A stretch of DNA of 64,000 nucleotides. It comes from Chlorocebus sabaeus. Its lineage: Eukaryota; Chordata; Mammalia; Primates; Cercopithecidae. The stretch is from positions 49,118,026 to 49,182,025 of the forward strand of contig NC_132915.1 in the NCBI RefSeq assembly GCF_047675955.1. The letters are read 5' to 3'. Positions 23,905 through 36,482 of the stretch are shown here, piece by piece (position 1 is the first letter of the stretch; each line of letters starts with the position of its first letter). The translations under genes and the position numbers were made by a program. Under the pieces are notes generated by a model. That model did not search any database. It had not been told where the DNA came from and saw only the letters and a list, made by a program, of their open reading frames with translations.

Positions 23905-24214
23905 TTTTTTTTTTTTTTTTTTTTTTTTTGAGACGGAGTCTTGCTCTGTAGCCCGGGCTGGACTGCAGTGGCCGGATCTCAGCTCACTGCAAGCTCCGCC
24001 TCCCGGGTTCACGCCATTCTCCTGCCTCAGCCTCCGGAGTAGCTGGGACTACAGGCGCCCGCCACCTCGCCCGGCTAGTTTTTTTTTTGTATTTTTAGTA
24101 GAGACGGGGTTTCACCGTGTTAGCCAGGATGGTCTCGATCTCCTGACCTCGTGATCCGCCCGTCTCGGCCTCCCTAAGTGCTGGGATTACAGGCTTGAGC
24201 CACCGCGCCCGGCC
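23905..24214 (-). mobile_element. Young AluY, Old World monkey type, minus
   Basis: Full-length reverse-complement Alu with about 25 T, GAGACGGAGTCTTGCTCTG, GGCCGGATCTCAGCTCACTG, CGCCCGTCTCGGCCTCCC and CAGGCTTGAGCCACCGCG. It shares GCCCGGGCTGG and CCTCCGGAGTAGC with the copy at 36888, suggesting one subfamily. Confidence 0.95.
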
Positions 24215-24374
24215 AATCTAATTTATATTTTGAACATTTTCAAATGCAAGGAAAAGTTCAGGAGTAGAACATTTGAATTGTGTAGTCACCATTTAGATAA
24301 CAAACTTTTTAAGTGTGAAAAGCATCTATATATGAGCAATGCTATCCCCTCATAAATATGCATACCTTTTATTT

Positions 24375-24870
24375 ATAGCTTTATTGAGGTATAATTTACA
24401 TATCATAAAATTTACCCTTTTAAAATGTACAATTCAATGATTCTTAGCCATTCATAAAGTTGTGTAGTCATCACCAAAATCCAGTTTTAGAACATATCCA
24501 TTATCCCCCAAAATTCTCTTGAGCAATTTTCAGTCAGTCTTCCCTCCCGTCCCAGCCATAGGCAACTATGGATCTGTGCTTTGTTTTTATAAGTTTGCAT
24601 GATCTGGATATTTCATATTAATAGAATCATACAATATGTAGTGTTTCGTATCTTGCTTCTTCCATTTAGTATAATATTAAGTTTTATCTATTAAAAACAT
24701 AGCATGTGTCAATATTTCATTTATTATTGCTGAATAGTTTTCCATTATGTGGATATGTCACATTATGTTTATCTAGTTACCAGTTGATGGATATTTAGAT
24801 TGTTTCCAGTTTTTGGCTATTATGAACATTCATGTACAAGTACTCATGTGGGCATATGTGTATATGAGAG
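24375..24870 (-). mobile_element. Ancient L1 (L1ME-type) 3' end, minus
   Basis: AGCTTTATTGAGGTATAATT, AAATGTACAATTCAATGATT and GCTGAATAGTTTTCCATTAT are reverse-complement landmarks of L1ME-type 3' UTR and ORF2 C-terminus. An AluS follows directly at 24873. Confidence 0.8.
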
Positions 24871-24872
24871 AG

Positions 24873-25161
24873 AGAGAGACACAGAGTCTCGCTCTTGTTG
24901 CTCAGGCTGGAGTGCAATGGTGTGATCTCAGCTCACCACAATCTCTGCCTCCTGGGTTCAAGCAATTCTCCTGTCTTGGCCTCCCGAGTAGCTGGGATTA
25001 CAGGCACCCGCCACCACGCCAGGCTAATTTTTGTATTTTTTAGTAGAGATGGGGTTTCATGATGTTGGCCAGGCTGGTCCTGAACTCCTGACCTCAGGTA
25101 ATCCACCTGCCTTGGCCTCCCAAAGTGCTGGGATTACAGGTGTGAGCTACTGCGCCTGGCC
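24873..25161 (-). mobile_element. AluS-type SINE, minus
   Basis: Reverse-complement dimeric Alu: GAGTCTCGCTCTTGTTGCTC, CAGGCTGGAGTGCAATGG, ACCTCAGGTAATCCACCTGC, GTGAGCTACTGCGCCTGG. Its A-tail side has become a (GA)n run. Confidence 0.92.
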
Positions 25162-25399
25162 CGACATATATATGTATTTTAAATTTGAAGTTCCAAGGTA
25201 CATGTGCAGGATGTGCAGGTTTATTACATAGGTAAATGTGTGTCATGGTGATTTGCTGCACCTGTCAACCCATCACATAGGTATTAAGCCCAGCATGCGT
25301 TAGCTATTTGTCCTGATGCTCTCCCGTCCACCCCTGCCACACTACTGACAGGCCCCGGTGTGTGTTGCTTCCCTTCCTGTGTCCCTGTGTTCTAACTGT

Positions 25400-28300
25400 T
25401 CAGCTCCCATTTATAAGTGAGAACATGTGATGCTTGGTTTTCTGTTCCTGCATTAGTTTGCTGAGGATAATGGCTTCCAGCTCCATCCATGTCCCTGCAA
25501 AGGATATGATCTCATTCCTTTTTATGGCTGCATAGTATTCCATGGTATATATGTACCACATTTTAAAAAAATCCAGTTAGTTATTGATGGGCTTTTAAGT
25601 TGATTCCATGTCTTTGCTATCATGAATAGTGCTGCAATGAACATACAAGTGCATGTATCTTTATAATAGAATGATTTATATTCCTTTGGGTATATACCCA
25701 GTAATGGGATTGCTGGGTCAAATGATATTTCTGGTTCTGAATCTCTGAGGAATCGCCACACTGTCTACCACAGTTGAACTAATTGACATTCCCACCAATG
25801 CTGTAAAAGCGTTCCTATTTCTCTGCAACCTTGCCAGCATCTGTTGTTTCTTGAGTTTTTAATAATCGCCATTCTGGCTGGCATAAGATGGTATCTCATT
25901 GTGGTTTTGATTTGCATTTCTCTAATGATCAGTGATATTGAGCTTTTTTTCATATGTTTCTTGGCCACATAAATGTCTTCTTTTGAGAAGTGTCTATTCA
26001 TGTCGTTTGCCCACTTTTTAATGGTGTTTCCTTTTTTTTTGTAAATTTGTTTAAGTTCCTTGTAGATTCTGGGTATTAGACCTTTGTCAGATGAATAGAT
26101 TACAAAAATTTCCTCCCATTCTGTAGGTTTACTCTGATGATAATTTCTTCTGCTGTGCAGAAGCTCTTTAATTTAATTAGATCCCATTTGTCAATTTTTG
26201 CTTTCATTGCAATTGCTTCTGACATTTTTGTTGTTAAATCTTTGCCTATGCCTATTTCCTGAATGGCACTGACTAGATTTTCTTCTAGGGTTTTTATAGT
26301 TTTGGGTTTTATATTTAAGTCTTTAATCCATCTTGAGTTATTTTTTGTATAATGTATAAGGAAGGGGTCCACGTTCAGTTTTCTGCATACAGTTAGCCAG
26401 TTCTCCCAGAACCATTTATTGAATAGAAAATCCTTTCCCCATTGCTTGTTTTTGTCAGGTTTGTCAAAGATCAGATGATTGTAGATGTGTGGCCTTATTT
26501 CTGAGTTTTGTATTCTGTTCCATTGGTCTATGTGTCTGTTTTTGTACCAGTACCATGCTTTTTTGGTTACTATAGCCTGGTAGTACAGTGAAGTGAGGTG
26601 AAATGATGTCTCCAGCTTTGTTCTTTTTGCTTAGGATTGTCTTGGCTATATGAGCTCTTTTTTCATTCCATATTAATTTAAATTTTTTTTTTCTAATTCT
26701 GTGAAGAATGTCAATGGTACTTTAATGGAAGTAGCATTGAATCTATAAATTTGGGCAGTATGGTCGTTTTCATGATATTGATTCTTCTTATCCATGAGCA
26801 TGGAATGTTTTTCCATTTGTTTGTGTCCTCTCTTATTTCCTTGAGCAATGGTTTGTAGTTCTCCTTGAAGAGGTCCTTCACTTCCCTTGTTAGATGTATT
26901 CCTAGGTATTTTATTCTCTTTGCAGCAATTGTGAATAAAAATTCATCAATAATTTGGCCCTTTACTTATCTGTTGTTGGTGTATAGGAATGCTTGTGATT
27001 TTTGAACATTGATTTTATATCTTGAGACCTTGCTGAAGTTGTTTATCAGCTTAAGAAGCTTTTGGGCTGAGATGATGGGGTTTTCTAGATATAGGTCATG
27101 TCATCTGCAAACAGAGACAAATAGTCAAATAGACTTTCTCCCTTCCTATTTGAAGACCCTTTATTTTTTTCTCTTGCCTGATTGCCCTGGCCAGAACTTC
27201 CAATATTATGTTGAATAGGAGTGGTGAGACAGAACATTCGTATCTTGTGCTGGTTTTCAAGGGGAACGCTTCCAGCTTTTGCTCATTCAGTATTACATTG
27301 GCTCTGGTTTTGTCAAAAATAGCTTTTATTATTTTGAGGTATGTTCCTTCAACACCTAATTTATTGAGAGTTTTTAAAATGAAGCGATGTTGAATTTTAT
27401 CGAAGGACCTTTCCGCATCTATTGAAATAATCATGTGGATTTTGTGTTTAGTTATGTTTATGTGATAAATTACATTTGTTTGTTTGCATTTGTTGAACCA
27501 GCCTCGCATCCCAGGAACGAAGCCAACTTGATCATGGTGGAGAAGCTTTTTTTATGTGCTAATGGATTTGATTTGCCAGTATTTTACTGAAGATTTTTGC
27601 ACTGATGTTCATCAGTGATACTGGCCTGAAGTTTTCTTTTTTTGTTGTACCTCTGCCAGGTTTCGATATCAGGATGATGCTGGCCTCATAAAATGAGTTA
27701 CGGTGGAATCTCTCCTTTTCAATTGTTTGGAATAGTTTCAGAGGAAATGGTACCAGCTCCTCTTTATACTTCTGATAGAATTCAGTTGTAAATCCTTCTG
27801 GTCCTATGCTTTTTCTTTTTGGTAGGCTATTTATTATTGCCTCAATTTCAGAACTCATTGGTTTTTTCAGGGATTCAATTTCTTTCTATTTCAGTCTTGG
27901 GAGGGTGTTTGTGTCCAGGAATTTATCCACTTCTTCTGTATTTTCTAGTTTATGTGCATAGAGGTGTTTATAGTATTCTCTGATGGTTGTTTGTATTTCT
28001 GTGGGGTCAATGGTGATATCCTTTTTTATCTTTTTTTATTGTGTCAATTTGATTCTTCTCTGTTTTCTTCTTTATTAGTCTAGCTAGCAGTCTATTTTAT
28101 TAATTTTTTCATAAAACAGATTCCTGGATTTGTTTATTCTTTTTTGAAGGGTTTTTCGTGTCTCTATCTCCTTTGGTTCTTCTCTGAGCTTAGTTATTTC
28201 TTGTCTTCCTCTAGCTTTGGGGTTTGTTAGCTCTTGATTCTCTAGTTGTGATGTTAGGATGTTGATCTGAGATCTTTCTGGCTTTTTGACCTGAGCATTT

Positions 28301-29281
28301 GGTGCTATAAATTTTCATCTTAACACTGCTTTAGCTATGTCCCAGAGATTCTGGTACATTGTCTCTTTGTTCTCATTAGTTTCAAAGGACTTATTGATTT
28401 CTGCCTTAATTTCATTATTTACCCAGGAGTCATTCAGGAGCAGATTGTTCAATTTCCATGTAGTTGTGTGGTTTAGGTGAGTTTCTTAATCTTGAGTTCT
28501 AATTTTATTGTGCTATGGTCAGAGAGACTGTTATGATTTTAGTTCTGTTTTTTGAAATTTTACCCTTAAGTTCTAGGGTACATGTGCATAACGTGCAGGT
28601 TATACCATTACTGGGTATATACCCAAAGGATGATTTTAGTTCTTTTGCATTTGCTGAGGAATGTTTTACTTCCAATTATGTGATCAATTTTAGAGTAAGT
28701 GCCATGTGGTGCTGAGAAAAATATATATTCCGTCACTTTTGGGTAGAGAGTTCTGTAGATATATATCAGGTCTACTTGATCCAGAGCTGAGCTCAAGTCC
28801 TAAATATATTTGTTAATTTTTTGTCTTAATGATCTGTCTAATATTGACAGTGGGGTGTTAAAGTCTCCCACCATTATTGTGTGTGAGTCTGAGTCTCACT
28901 GTGTGTCTTTAAGAACTTGTTTTATGAATCTGAGTGTGCCTGTATTGGTGTATATATATTTAGGATAGTAAGCTCTTCTTGTTGAATTGAACCCTTTACC
29001 ATTATGTAATGCCCTCCTTTGTCTTTTTTGATCTTTGTTGATTTAAAGTCTGTTTTGTCAGAAACTAAGACCATGACTCCTGCTTTTTTCTGCTTCCCAT
29101 TTGCTTGGCAAATTTCCCTCTATCTCTTTATTTTGAGCCTATGTGGATGGGTCTCTTGAATACAGCACACTGATGAGTCTTGACTCTTTATCCAGCTCGC
29201 CGTTCTTTGTCTTTTAATTGGGGGATTTAGCCCACTTATATTTAAGGTTAATATTTTTATGTGTAAATTTGATCCTGTCAT
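25400..29281 (-). pseudogene. L1 ORF2 (endonuclease/reverse transcriptase) pseudogene
   Basis: It starts ATGACAGGATC (minus, 29281), the canonical MTGSN start, and ends near TGA at about 25400, matching the usual length of about 3.8 kb. Recognisable parts on the minus strand are the endonuclease C-part with a KIDHI motif (28608-28796), the RT thumb/palm region (27559-27858) and an RT palm frame (27096-27509) with DAERSFDKIQH and SPLLFNI. At the catalytic FADD site a frameshift puts the motif out of frame. The inserted 83-bp fragment at 28547 interrupts the endonuclease domain near codon 230-245. Non-functional. Confidence 0.85.
28547..28629. mobile_element. 83-bp twin-primed (5'-inverted) mini L1 insertion
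   Basis: The insertion is flanked by a perfect 14-bp target-site duplication ATGATTTTAGTTCT (28533-28546 and 28630-28643). Its left half is antisense L1 3' end (T-run, then TTAAGTTCTAGGGTACATGT). Its right half is sense ORF2 sequence (TTACTGGGTATATACCCAAA). Opposite orientations of two parts of one L1 within one duplication are the signature of twin priming. Confidence 0.85.
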
Positions 29282-29349
29282 CATAATGCTAGCTGGTTAT
29301 TTTGCAGACTTGTTAATGTAGTTGCTTCATAGTGTCATTGGTCTGTATA

Positions 29350-30361
29350 CTTCAGTGTGTTTTGTCGTGGTTGGTAATGGTTTTTCCTTTCCGTATTTAG
29401 TGCTTCCTTTAGGAGCTCTTGCAAGGCAGCCCTGGTTATGACGAATTCCCTCAGCATTTATTTGTCTGAAAAGGATTTTATTTCTCCTTCCCTTATGAAG
29501 CTTAGTTTGGCCAGATATGAAATTCTGGATTGGAAATTCTTTTCTTCAAGAATGTTGAATATTGGCCCTGAATCTCTTCCGGCTTGTAGGGTTTCTGCTG
29601 AGAGGTCTGCTGTTAGTCTGATAGGCTTCCTTTTGTAGGTGTCCTGCCTTTCTCTCTGGCTGCCCTTAACACTTTTTCCTTCATTTCAACCTTGGAGAAT
29701 CTGATAATGTGTCTTGGGGTTGATCTTCTCATGGAGTATTTTACTGGGGTTCTCTGGAATTCCTGAATTTGAATGTTAGCCTGTCTTGCTAGGTTGGGGA
29801 AGTTCTGGATAATATCCTGAAGTATGTTTTTAAATTTAGTTCCATTCTCCCTGTCATTTTCAGATACCCTGATCAGTCATAGGTTTGGTCTTTTTACATA
29901 ATCTCACAGTTCTTGGAGGTTTTGTTTGTTCCTTTTCATTTTCTTCTAGTCTTGTCTGCCTGTTTTATTTCAGCAAGATAGTCAAGCTCTGAGATTCTTT
30001 CCTCTGTTTGGTCTATTTGGCTAATCAATACTTGTGGTTGCATTGTGAGTTCTTGTGTTGTGTTTTTCAGCTCCATCAGGTCATTTATGTTCCTCTCTAA
30101 ACTGGTTATTCTGGTTAACAGCTCCTGTAATATTTTATCATGGTTCTTAGCTTCTTTGCATTGGGTTAAAACATACTCCTTTAGCTCAGTGAAGTTCATT
30201 ATTACCCACCTTCTGAAGCCTACTTCTGTCAGTTCATGCATCTCAGCCTCAGCCCAGTTCTGTGCCTTTGTTGGAGAGGAGTTGTGATCAATTGGAGAAG
30301 AAGAGGCACTCTGGCTTTTTGAGTTTTTAGCATTTTTGTGTTGATTTTTTCTCATCTTCAT
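29350..30361 (-). pseudogene. L1 ORF1 (RNA-binding chaperone) pseudogene
   Basis: The N-terminal 141 codons (30361-29936, beginning MKMRKNQHKNAKNSKSQSAS) are still open. They show the basic, Ser-rich N-terminus and the start of the heptad coiled coil (ITSLERNINDLMELK). After the stop at 29936 the RNA-binding and C-terminal regions continue only in broken frames. Confidence 0.8.
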
Positions 30362-30959
30362 GAGCTTATCTACTTTCGATCTTTGAGGCTGCTGACCTTT
30401 GGATGGGGTTTTTGTGGGGTCTTTTTTGTTTATGTTGTTGTTGCTTTCTGCTTATTTGTTTTTATTTTAACAGGTAGGCCCCTCTCCCATAGGGTTTCTG
30501 TGGTTTGCTGAGGGTCTACTCCAGACCCTATTCATCTGGGTCCCTCTTGCACCGGGAGGTGTCACCAGTGGAGGCTGCAGAATAGCAAAGATGACTGCTT
30601 GTTCCTTCCTCTGGGAGCTCTGTCTCAGAGGGGCACTGACCTGATGCTGGTGGAAATGCTCCTGTATAAAGTGTCTGGCAGCGCATGTTAGGTGGTCCCA
30701 CCCAGTCATAAGGCACTGGATCCAGGATCTGGCTGCCCCATGGTGGATTGGCTGCCCACTCTGGCTGCCCCATGGTGGATCAGGTGTGCTGCACTGCACT
30801 GGGGAGAAATCCCCCTCATCTGGACAAATCCCCCTCATCTGGACTGCCTGGCTGCTTCAGAGCCAGCAGGCAGGAAAGACTAAGTCCACTGAGCCACAGA
30901 GACCACCACCGCCACGTGGGCAAATTTTAACATGTCTTTTCGGGTTGGGAGTAAAATTG

Positions 30960-31582
30960 CTGGTTTGTATTTTAACTTTATTGTTAAAAATGGATTTATT
31001 ATCTTACAGTTCTGGAAGTAAAAAGTTCAAAAATCAATCTCACTGGGCTAACGTTAAGGTGGTGGCAGAACTGGTTTCTAAACACGGATTTATTATCTTA
31101 CAGTTCTGGAAGTAAAAAGTTCAAAAATCAGTCTCACTGGGCTAACATTAAGGTGGTGGCAGAACTGGTTTCTAAACATGGATTTATTATCTTACAGTTC
31201 TGGAAGTAAAAAGTTCAAAAATCAATCTCACTGGGCTAACGTTAAGGTGGTGGCAGAACAGGTTTCTTCTGGAGGCTCTCAGGAGAGAATCTATTTCTCT
31301 GTCTAGAAGATGAAACTGAAAATCTTCTAGAGTCTACTTATATTCCTTGGTTTGTGTCCACTTCTTTGCATAATTCCCATCTTTGGCTTCTATCATTATT
31401 ACATCTCCTATTACTCACTTTGACCCTCCTATCTTTCTCTTCTAAGGACCCTGTGGTTACAGTGGGCCTAGCTAGGTAATCTAGGAAAATCTTCCCATCC
31501 CCAAATCCTCAACTACATCTACAAAGTTATTCTGCAGATTAGATATGAACATCTTTTGAGGGTCATTATTCAGTCTATCACA
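30960..31582 (-). mobile_element. MaLR LTR (MLT1-type), minus, with internal triplication
   Basis: Reverse-complement MLT1-like LTR: TTATTATCTTACAGTTCTGG, CTCACTGGGCTAACGTTAAG, GGTTACAGTGGGCCTAGCTA, ending GGTCATTATTCAGTCTATCACA. The 5' part is expanded by a 94-bp repeat. The right boundary is clear; the left boundary next to the L1 5' UTR is approximate. Confidence 0.75.
30992..31267. repeat. 94-bp tandem triplication inside the LTR
   Basis: Units start at 30992, 31086 and 31180, exactly 94 bp apart; the third is complete to 31267, then resumes ordinary LTR sequence. Each has TTATTATCTTACAGTTCTGG and GTGGTGGCAGAAC. Units differ at only a few sites (CAATC/CAGTC, AACGTT/AACATT), showing recent unequal exchange or slippage. 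No spacers, so not CRISPR-like. Confidence 0.95.
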
Positions 31583-31584
31583 AC

Positions 31585-33600
31585 AATATTAAGTCTTCCA
31601 ATTCATAAACTTAGGTTGCTTTTGTATGTATTTGAATCTTTAATTTCTCTCAGCAATATTTTTTAGTTTACAGATACAAATTACGCACATATTTGTTAAG
31701 TTTATTCATAATTATTTTACTCTTTTTGAAGCTAATATAAATGGAAATTATTTATTAATTTAATTTTCAGATTGTTGCTAGGGTATGGAAATGCAATTGG
31801 GTTTTAAATATTGATTCTATATCCTGAAACCTTGCTAAACTAACATTACTTCTAGCAGGTTTTTTTTTTGTGTGTGTGTGTGCAGATTTATTAGAATTTA
31901 GGATTTTCTAATTACAGACGGACTCACATCATTTGTAGATAAAAACAGTACTATTTTGTCCTTTGCAGTCTGGGTACTGTTGTTATATTTTCCCTCATTT
32001 CACTAGCTAGAACCTCCAGTATAACATTAAGCAGTTTACATATTCAATGCTATTCCTATCAAACTACTAATGACATTCTTCTGAGAATTAGAAAAAAACC
32101 TATTTTAAAATTCATGCAGAACCAAAAAAGAGCCTGAATAGCCAAGGCAATCCTAAGCCAAAGGAACAAATCTTGAGACATCATGTTACCTCACTTCAAA
32201 CTATACTACAAGGCTATAGCAATCAAAACAGCATGGTACTGGTACAAAAACAGATACATAGACCAATGGAACAGAATGGAGAGCCCAGAAATAATGCCAC
32301 ACACCCACAGCCATCTGATCTTTGACAAAGTAGACAAAAGTAAGCAGTGGGGAAAGGACTACATATTCAGTAAATGGTGCTGGAATAATTGGATAGCCAT
32401 ATGAAGGATATTGGAACTGGACCACTTTCTTACACCATACACAAAAATTAATTCAAGAAAGATTAAAGACCTAAATATAAAACTTAAAGCTCTAAAACCT
32501 CTGGAAGAAACCTAGGAAATACCATTCTAGACATAGGAATGGGCAAGATTTCATGACAAAGATGCCAAAAGCAATTGCAACAAAAACAAAATTAGCAAAT
32601 GGGACCTAATTAAAGAAATTCTTCACAGCAAAATAAACTATCAACTGGATAACAGACAACCTACAGAATGGGGGAAAATATCTGCAAAGTATGTATCTGA
32701 CAAAGAAGATTCATTTAAGGAAATTAAATGAATTTATAAGCAAAAATCAAACAGCTCCATTAAAGAGTAGGCAAAAGACATTAACAGATATTTTTCAAAG
32801 AAGACATACATGTGGCCAGGAAACCTATGAAAAATGGTCAACAGGAATAATGTTTAGCAAAGTGCAAATCAAAAGCACAATGACAGACCATCTCACTAGT
32901 AAAAATTGGTATTATTAAAAAGTCAAAAAATAACAGATGCTGGCAAGGTTGTGGAGAAAAAGGAATGCTTATGCACTGCTGGTGAGAATTAAAATTAGCT
33001 CAACAATTGTGGACATCAGTGTGGCAATTCCTTAAAGAAATTAAAACAGAATTTCCGTTTGACCCAGAAATTTCATTATTGGATATATACACAAAGGAAT
33101 ATAAATCATTCTATCATAAAGACACATATATACATGTTCATTGAATCACTAGTCATAATAGTAAAGACATGAAATCAACCTAGATGCCCACCAATGGTAG
33201 ACTGAATAAAGAAAATGTGGTACATATATGCCATGGAATACTATGCAGCCATATAAAAGAATGAGATCATATTCTTTGCAGAAACATGGATGGAACTGGA
33301 GGCCATTATCCTAAGCAAAATAACACAGGAACAGAAAAACAAATACTGAATGTTCTCACTTATAAGTAGGACCTAACAATGAGAACACATGGACACAAAG
33401 AGGGGAACAATAGACATTGGGGATTACTTGAGGGTGGATGACGGGAAAAGGGAGAAGATTAAAAAAACTACCTATTGAGCACTATGCTTATTACCTGGGG
33501 GACAAAATAATCTGTACATCAAACCCCCAAGACATGCAGTTTACCTATGCAACAAACGTGCACATGTACCCCTGAACCTAAAATTAATGTTAAAATAAAA
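31585..33600 (+). mobile_element. 5'-inverted L1 (twin priming)
   Basis: 31585-32033 is antisense L1 ORF2 from the RT region (reverse complement of LLNVILEVLA-type coding at its right edge, downstream sequence to the left). 32034-33600 is sense ORF2 3' part beginning ATATTCAATGCTATTCCTAT, continuing to the 3' UTR and an A-rich tail. In L1 order the direct part begins about 50 nt after the inverted part ends, the arrangement left by twin priming. A poly-T/(GT)n tract (31861-31881) lies inside the inverted arm. All frames are broken. Confidence 0.82.
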
Positions 33601-33601
33601 G

Positions 33602-35582
33602 ATGAGGGGTAGAGCAAGATGATAAAATAGAAGGCTCTGCCAATTTCCCTTGCCCCCTGCAAGGACACCAAATAAACGATTATCTACACGCAAAACAAAT
33701 CACCTTATAAGAACCAAAAATCAGGTGAGCACTCACAATACCTGGTTTTAACTTCATATTACTGAAAGAGACACCAAAAAGGTACAAAAAACAGTCTGGA
33801 ATCAAGGACATCACCCATTTCTCATCCCCTCGCAGTGGCAGCATGGTGAGGAGGGCGTTTCTGTGCTCTGGGGAGTGTGAGAGTCAGCAACTGTGAGACA
33901 TTAAACTTAGTACTGCCCTTGTTACAGCAGGAAGCAAAACCAGACCAAACTCAGCTGATGCCCACACGTGGACGGTGCATTTAAACCAGCCCTACCCAGA
34001 AAGGAATTGCCCATCCCAGCGTCAGAACTTAAGTTCCTACAAGCTTTGACACCATGGGCTACTAAAGTGCTCTGGGTTATCAAATAAACTTAAAACATAG
34101 TCTAGGCCACAAGGACTGCAACTCCTAGGCAGTCCTATCTGAACTGAGCCCAGAGACAATGGACTGGGGCAGCATGTGACCTACTGAGACACCAGCCAGG
34201 GTGGCTACGGGAGTACTGACATCATCCCTCCCCTAACCCTATGTTGCACAGCTCATGGCTCAAAAAGAGACCCTTTCCTTCTGCTTGAGGAGAGGAGATG
34301 AAAGAGTGGGGAGATAAGGCACCAGTCACAGTCATGAGACCTCCTTTCCAGGCCCTATCTCCCAGACATTTCTAGACACACCGTAGGCCACAAGGGAACC
34401 TGCTGCCTTGAAGGCAAGAACCCAGTCCTGGCAGGATTAATCACCTACTAACTGAAGAGCTCTTGGCCTCTGACTAACCAGCAGTGATACTCAAGTACTT
34501 TGTTGAGGGCCTTGGTAAGACACTGAGACTTGTTGGGTTCAGGTGAGACTCAGCACATTACCAGCTGTGGTGGCTATGGGTCAAGACTCTTTCTGCTTGA
34601 GAAAAGTGGAGGGGAAAGTAAATAAAACTTTATCTTGTACCTTAGGTACCAGCTCAGCGACAGGGCGATAGAGCACCAAGTAGCCATTAGAGTCCTTGAT
34701 TCTAGGACTTGGCTCTTGCATGGAATTTTTGGACCTGTCCTGGGCCAGAGGGGAGCACACTCCCATGATGGGTGAGTCCCAAGCTAGGCAGCATTCATGA
34801 CAAGCTAACTGAAGAGCCCCTGGGCCTTAAGAGAACATTGGCAGTTGTCTGGCAATATTCACCATGGGCCTGAGGTGGCAGTGACCTGAAGGTGAGACTT
34901 CTCTGCCTTTGGAAAGGGGAGAGAAGAGTGGGAAGAACTGTGTCTTATGGTTTGAGTGCCATCTCAGATGCAGTATGATAGAATACCAGGTGGAGTTCTA
35001 AGGTTTTTGACTCTAGCCCAGATGGCACCTCTGGACCCACCCAGGGCCTAGAGGATCTTGATGCCCTGAAGGGAAGGAGATAGGCCTGGCTGGCTTTGCC
35101 ACCTCCTGATTATAGAGCCCCGGGGCTTTTGGCATACATAAGTGGTAGCCAGGGAGTGATTACAGCAGGGCTTGGGTAAGACCCAGTGCTGTGTTGGCTT
35201 TATGTGTGATCCAGTACACTCCTAAGGATGGTGGCCACAGGGGGTGCTTGTGTCACTCTACCCTCAGCTCCAGGTGGCTCAGAGCAGAAAAGGAGATTCC
35301 ATTTGTTTGGGAATAAGTAAGAGAAGAAAACAAAAGTCTCTGCCTGGTAATCCAAAGAATATTTCCAGATGTTGTCTAAGACCATCAAGACAGTACCTCT
35401 ACAAGGCTGCAAGAACCACAGCACTACTGGGCTTGGGGTCCACCCTAAATCAGATGCAGCTTACATCACAATGTCCAAGTCCTTTCAAATATCTAGAAAG
35501 CCTTCCCATGAAGGATAGGCACAAACAAACCTAGACTGTAAAGACTACAGTAAATGCCTAACACTTCAATCCCTAGACACAG
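33602..35582 (+). promoter_or_regulatory. L1PB/L1MA-type 5' UTR (ancestral promoter)
   Basis: The opening GAGGGGTAGAGCAAGATGAT corresponds to the start of L1PB-like 5' UTRs, where AAGATGG is part of a YY1-like site, here decayed to AAGATGA. Landmarks AACCAAAAATCAGGTGAGCA and TACCTGGTTTTAACTTCATA follow. About 2 kb long, GC-richer than its surroundings. Small open frames on both strands are incidental. Confidence 0.75.
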
Positions 35583-36482
35583 ATGAACATCTACAAAGTA
35601 TCAAGATGATCCAGGAAAACATGACCTCATTAGATGAACTAAATAATGCACCATAGATCAATCCTGGAGAAACAGAGATATGTCACCTTTCAGACAGATA
35701 ACTAAAAATAGCTGTCTTGAGGAAAGTCAGAGAAATTCAAGAAAATACAGAGAAGGGATTCAGAATTCTATCAGATACACTTAACAAAGAAATAGAAATA
35801 ATTAAAAGGAATCAAACAGAAATTCTGGAGTTGAAAAATGCAATTGGCATACTGAAGAATGCATCAAAGTCTTTTAATAGCAGACTTAAGCAGAAGAAAG
35901 AACTAGTGAACTTGTTGAAGACAGGCTATTTCAAAATACAGAGTCAGAGGGAGCAAAAGAAAAAAAAGAACAAAAGCCAATGAAGCATGCCTACAGGATC
36001 TAGAGAATAGCTTCAAAAGGGTAAATTGAAGAGTTAAGGGTAAATTGAAGAGACAAGGATAGAAAATTTGTTGAAAGGGATAATAACAGAACTTCTCAAA
36101 CCCAGAGAAAGATGTGAGTATCCAAGTACAGGAAGGCAATAGAACACCAACCAGATTTATCCCAAAGAAGACCATCTCAAGGCATTTAATAATCAAACTC
36201 CCAAAGGTCAAGGGTAAAGGATTCTAAAAACAACAAATGAAAATAAACAAATAACAAACAATGGAGTTCTAATATGTCTGGCAGCAGAGTATTCAGTGGA
36301 AACCTTACAGACTAGGAGACAGTGGTATGACATATTTAAAATACTCAAAGAAAAGAACTTTTACCCTAGAATAGTGTATCTGGTGAAACTACCCTTCAAA
36401 AATGGAGAAATAAAGACTTTCCCAGGCAAACAAAAGCTGAGGGATTTCATCATCACCAGACGTGTCCTACAAGAATGCTAAA
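35583..36482 (+). pseudogene. L1 ORF1 pseudogene
   Basis: A coiled-coil frame at 35717-35983 (heptads such as ILELKNAIGILKNASKSFN) and the C-terminal domain frame at 36296-36481 (KEKNFYPRIVYLVK, then IKTFPGKQKLRDF) remain. They are separated by frameshifts and stops across the RNA-binding region. Non-functional. Confidence 0.8.

Larger units (their letters stand above)
25175..30935 (-). mobile_element. Near-full-length L1, minus, degenerate
   Basis: Read on the minus strand the element has a 5' UTR part (about 30935-30362), ORF1 (from 30361), ORF2 (from 29281 to about 25400) and a 3' UTR ending about 25175. At about 5.76 kb it is close to full length. All ORFs carry stops and frameshifts, so it is dead. 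An 83-bp L1 fragment is inserted at 28547-28629. The 5' UTR carries small internal duplications (CCCCATGGTGGAT and AAATCCCCCTCATCTGGAC, each twice, near 30735-30845). No clear target-site duplication was found. Confidence 0.9.

Noticed and set aside
30992..31267. Regular 94-bp direct repeats resembling an array
   Set aside because: Units are contiguous with no spacers and lie in a primate LTR; it is a tandem duplication, not a CRISPR array.
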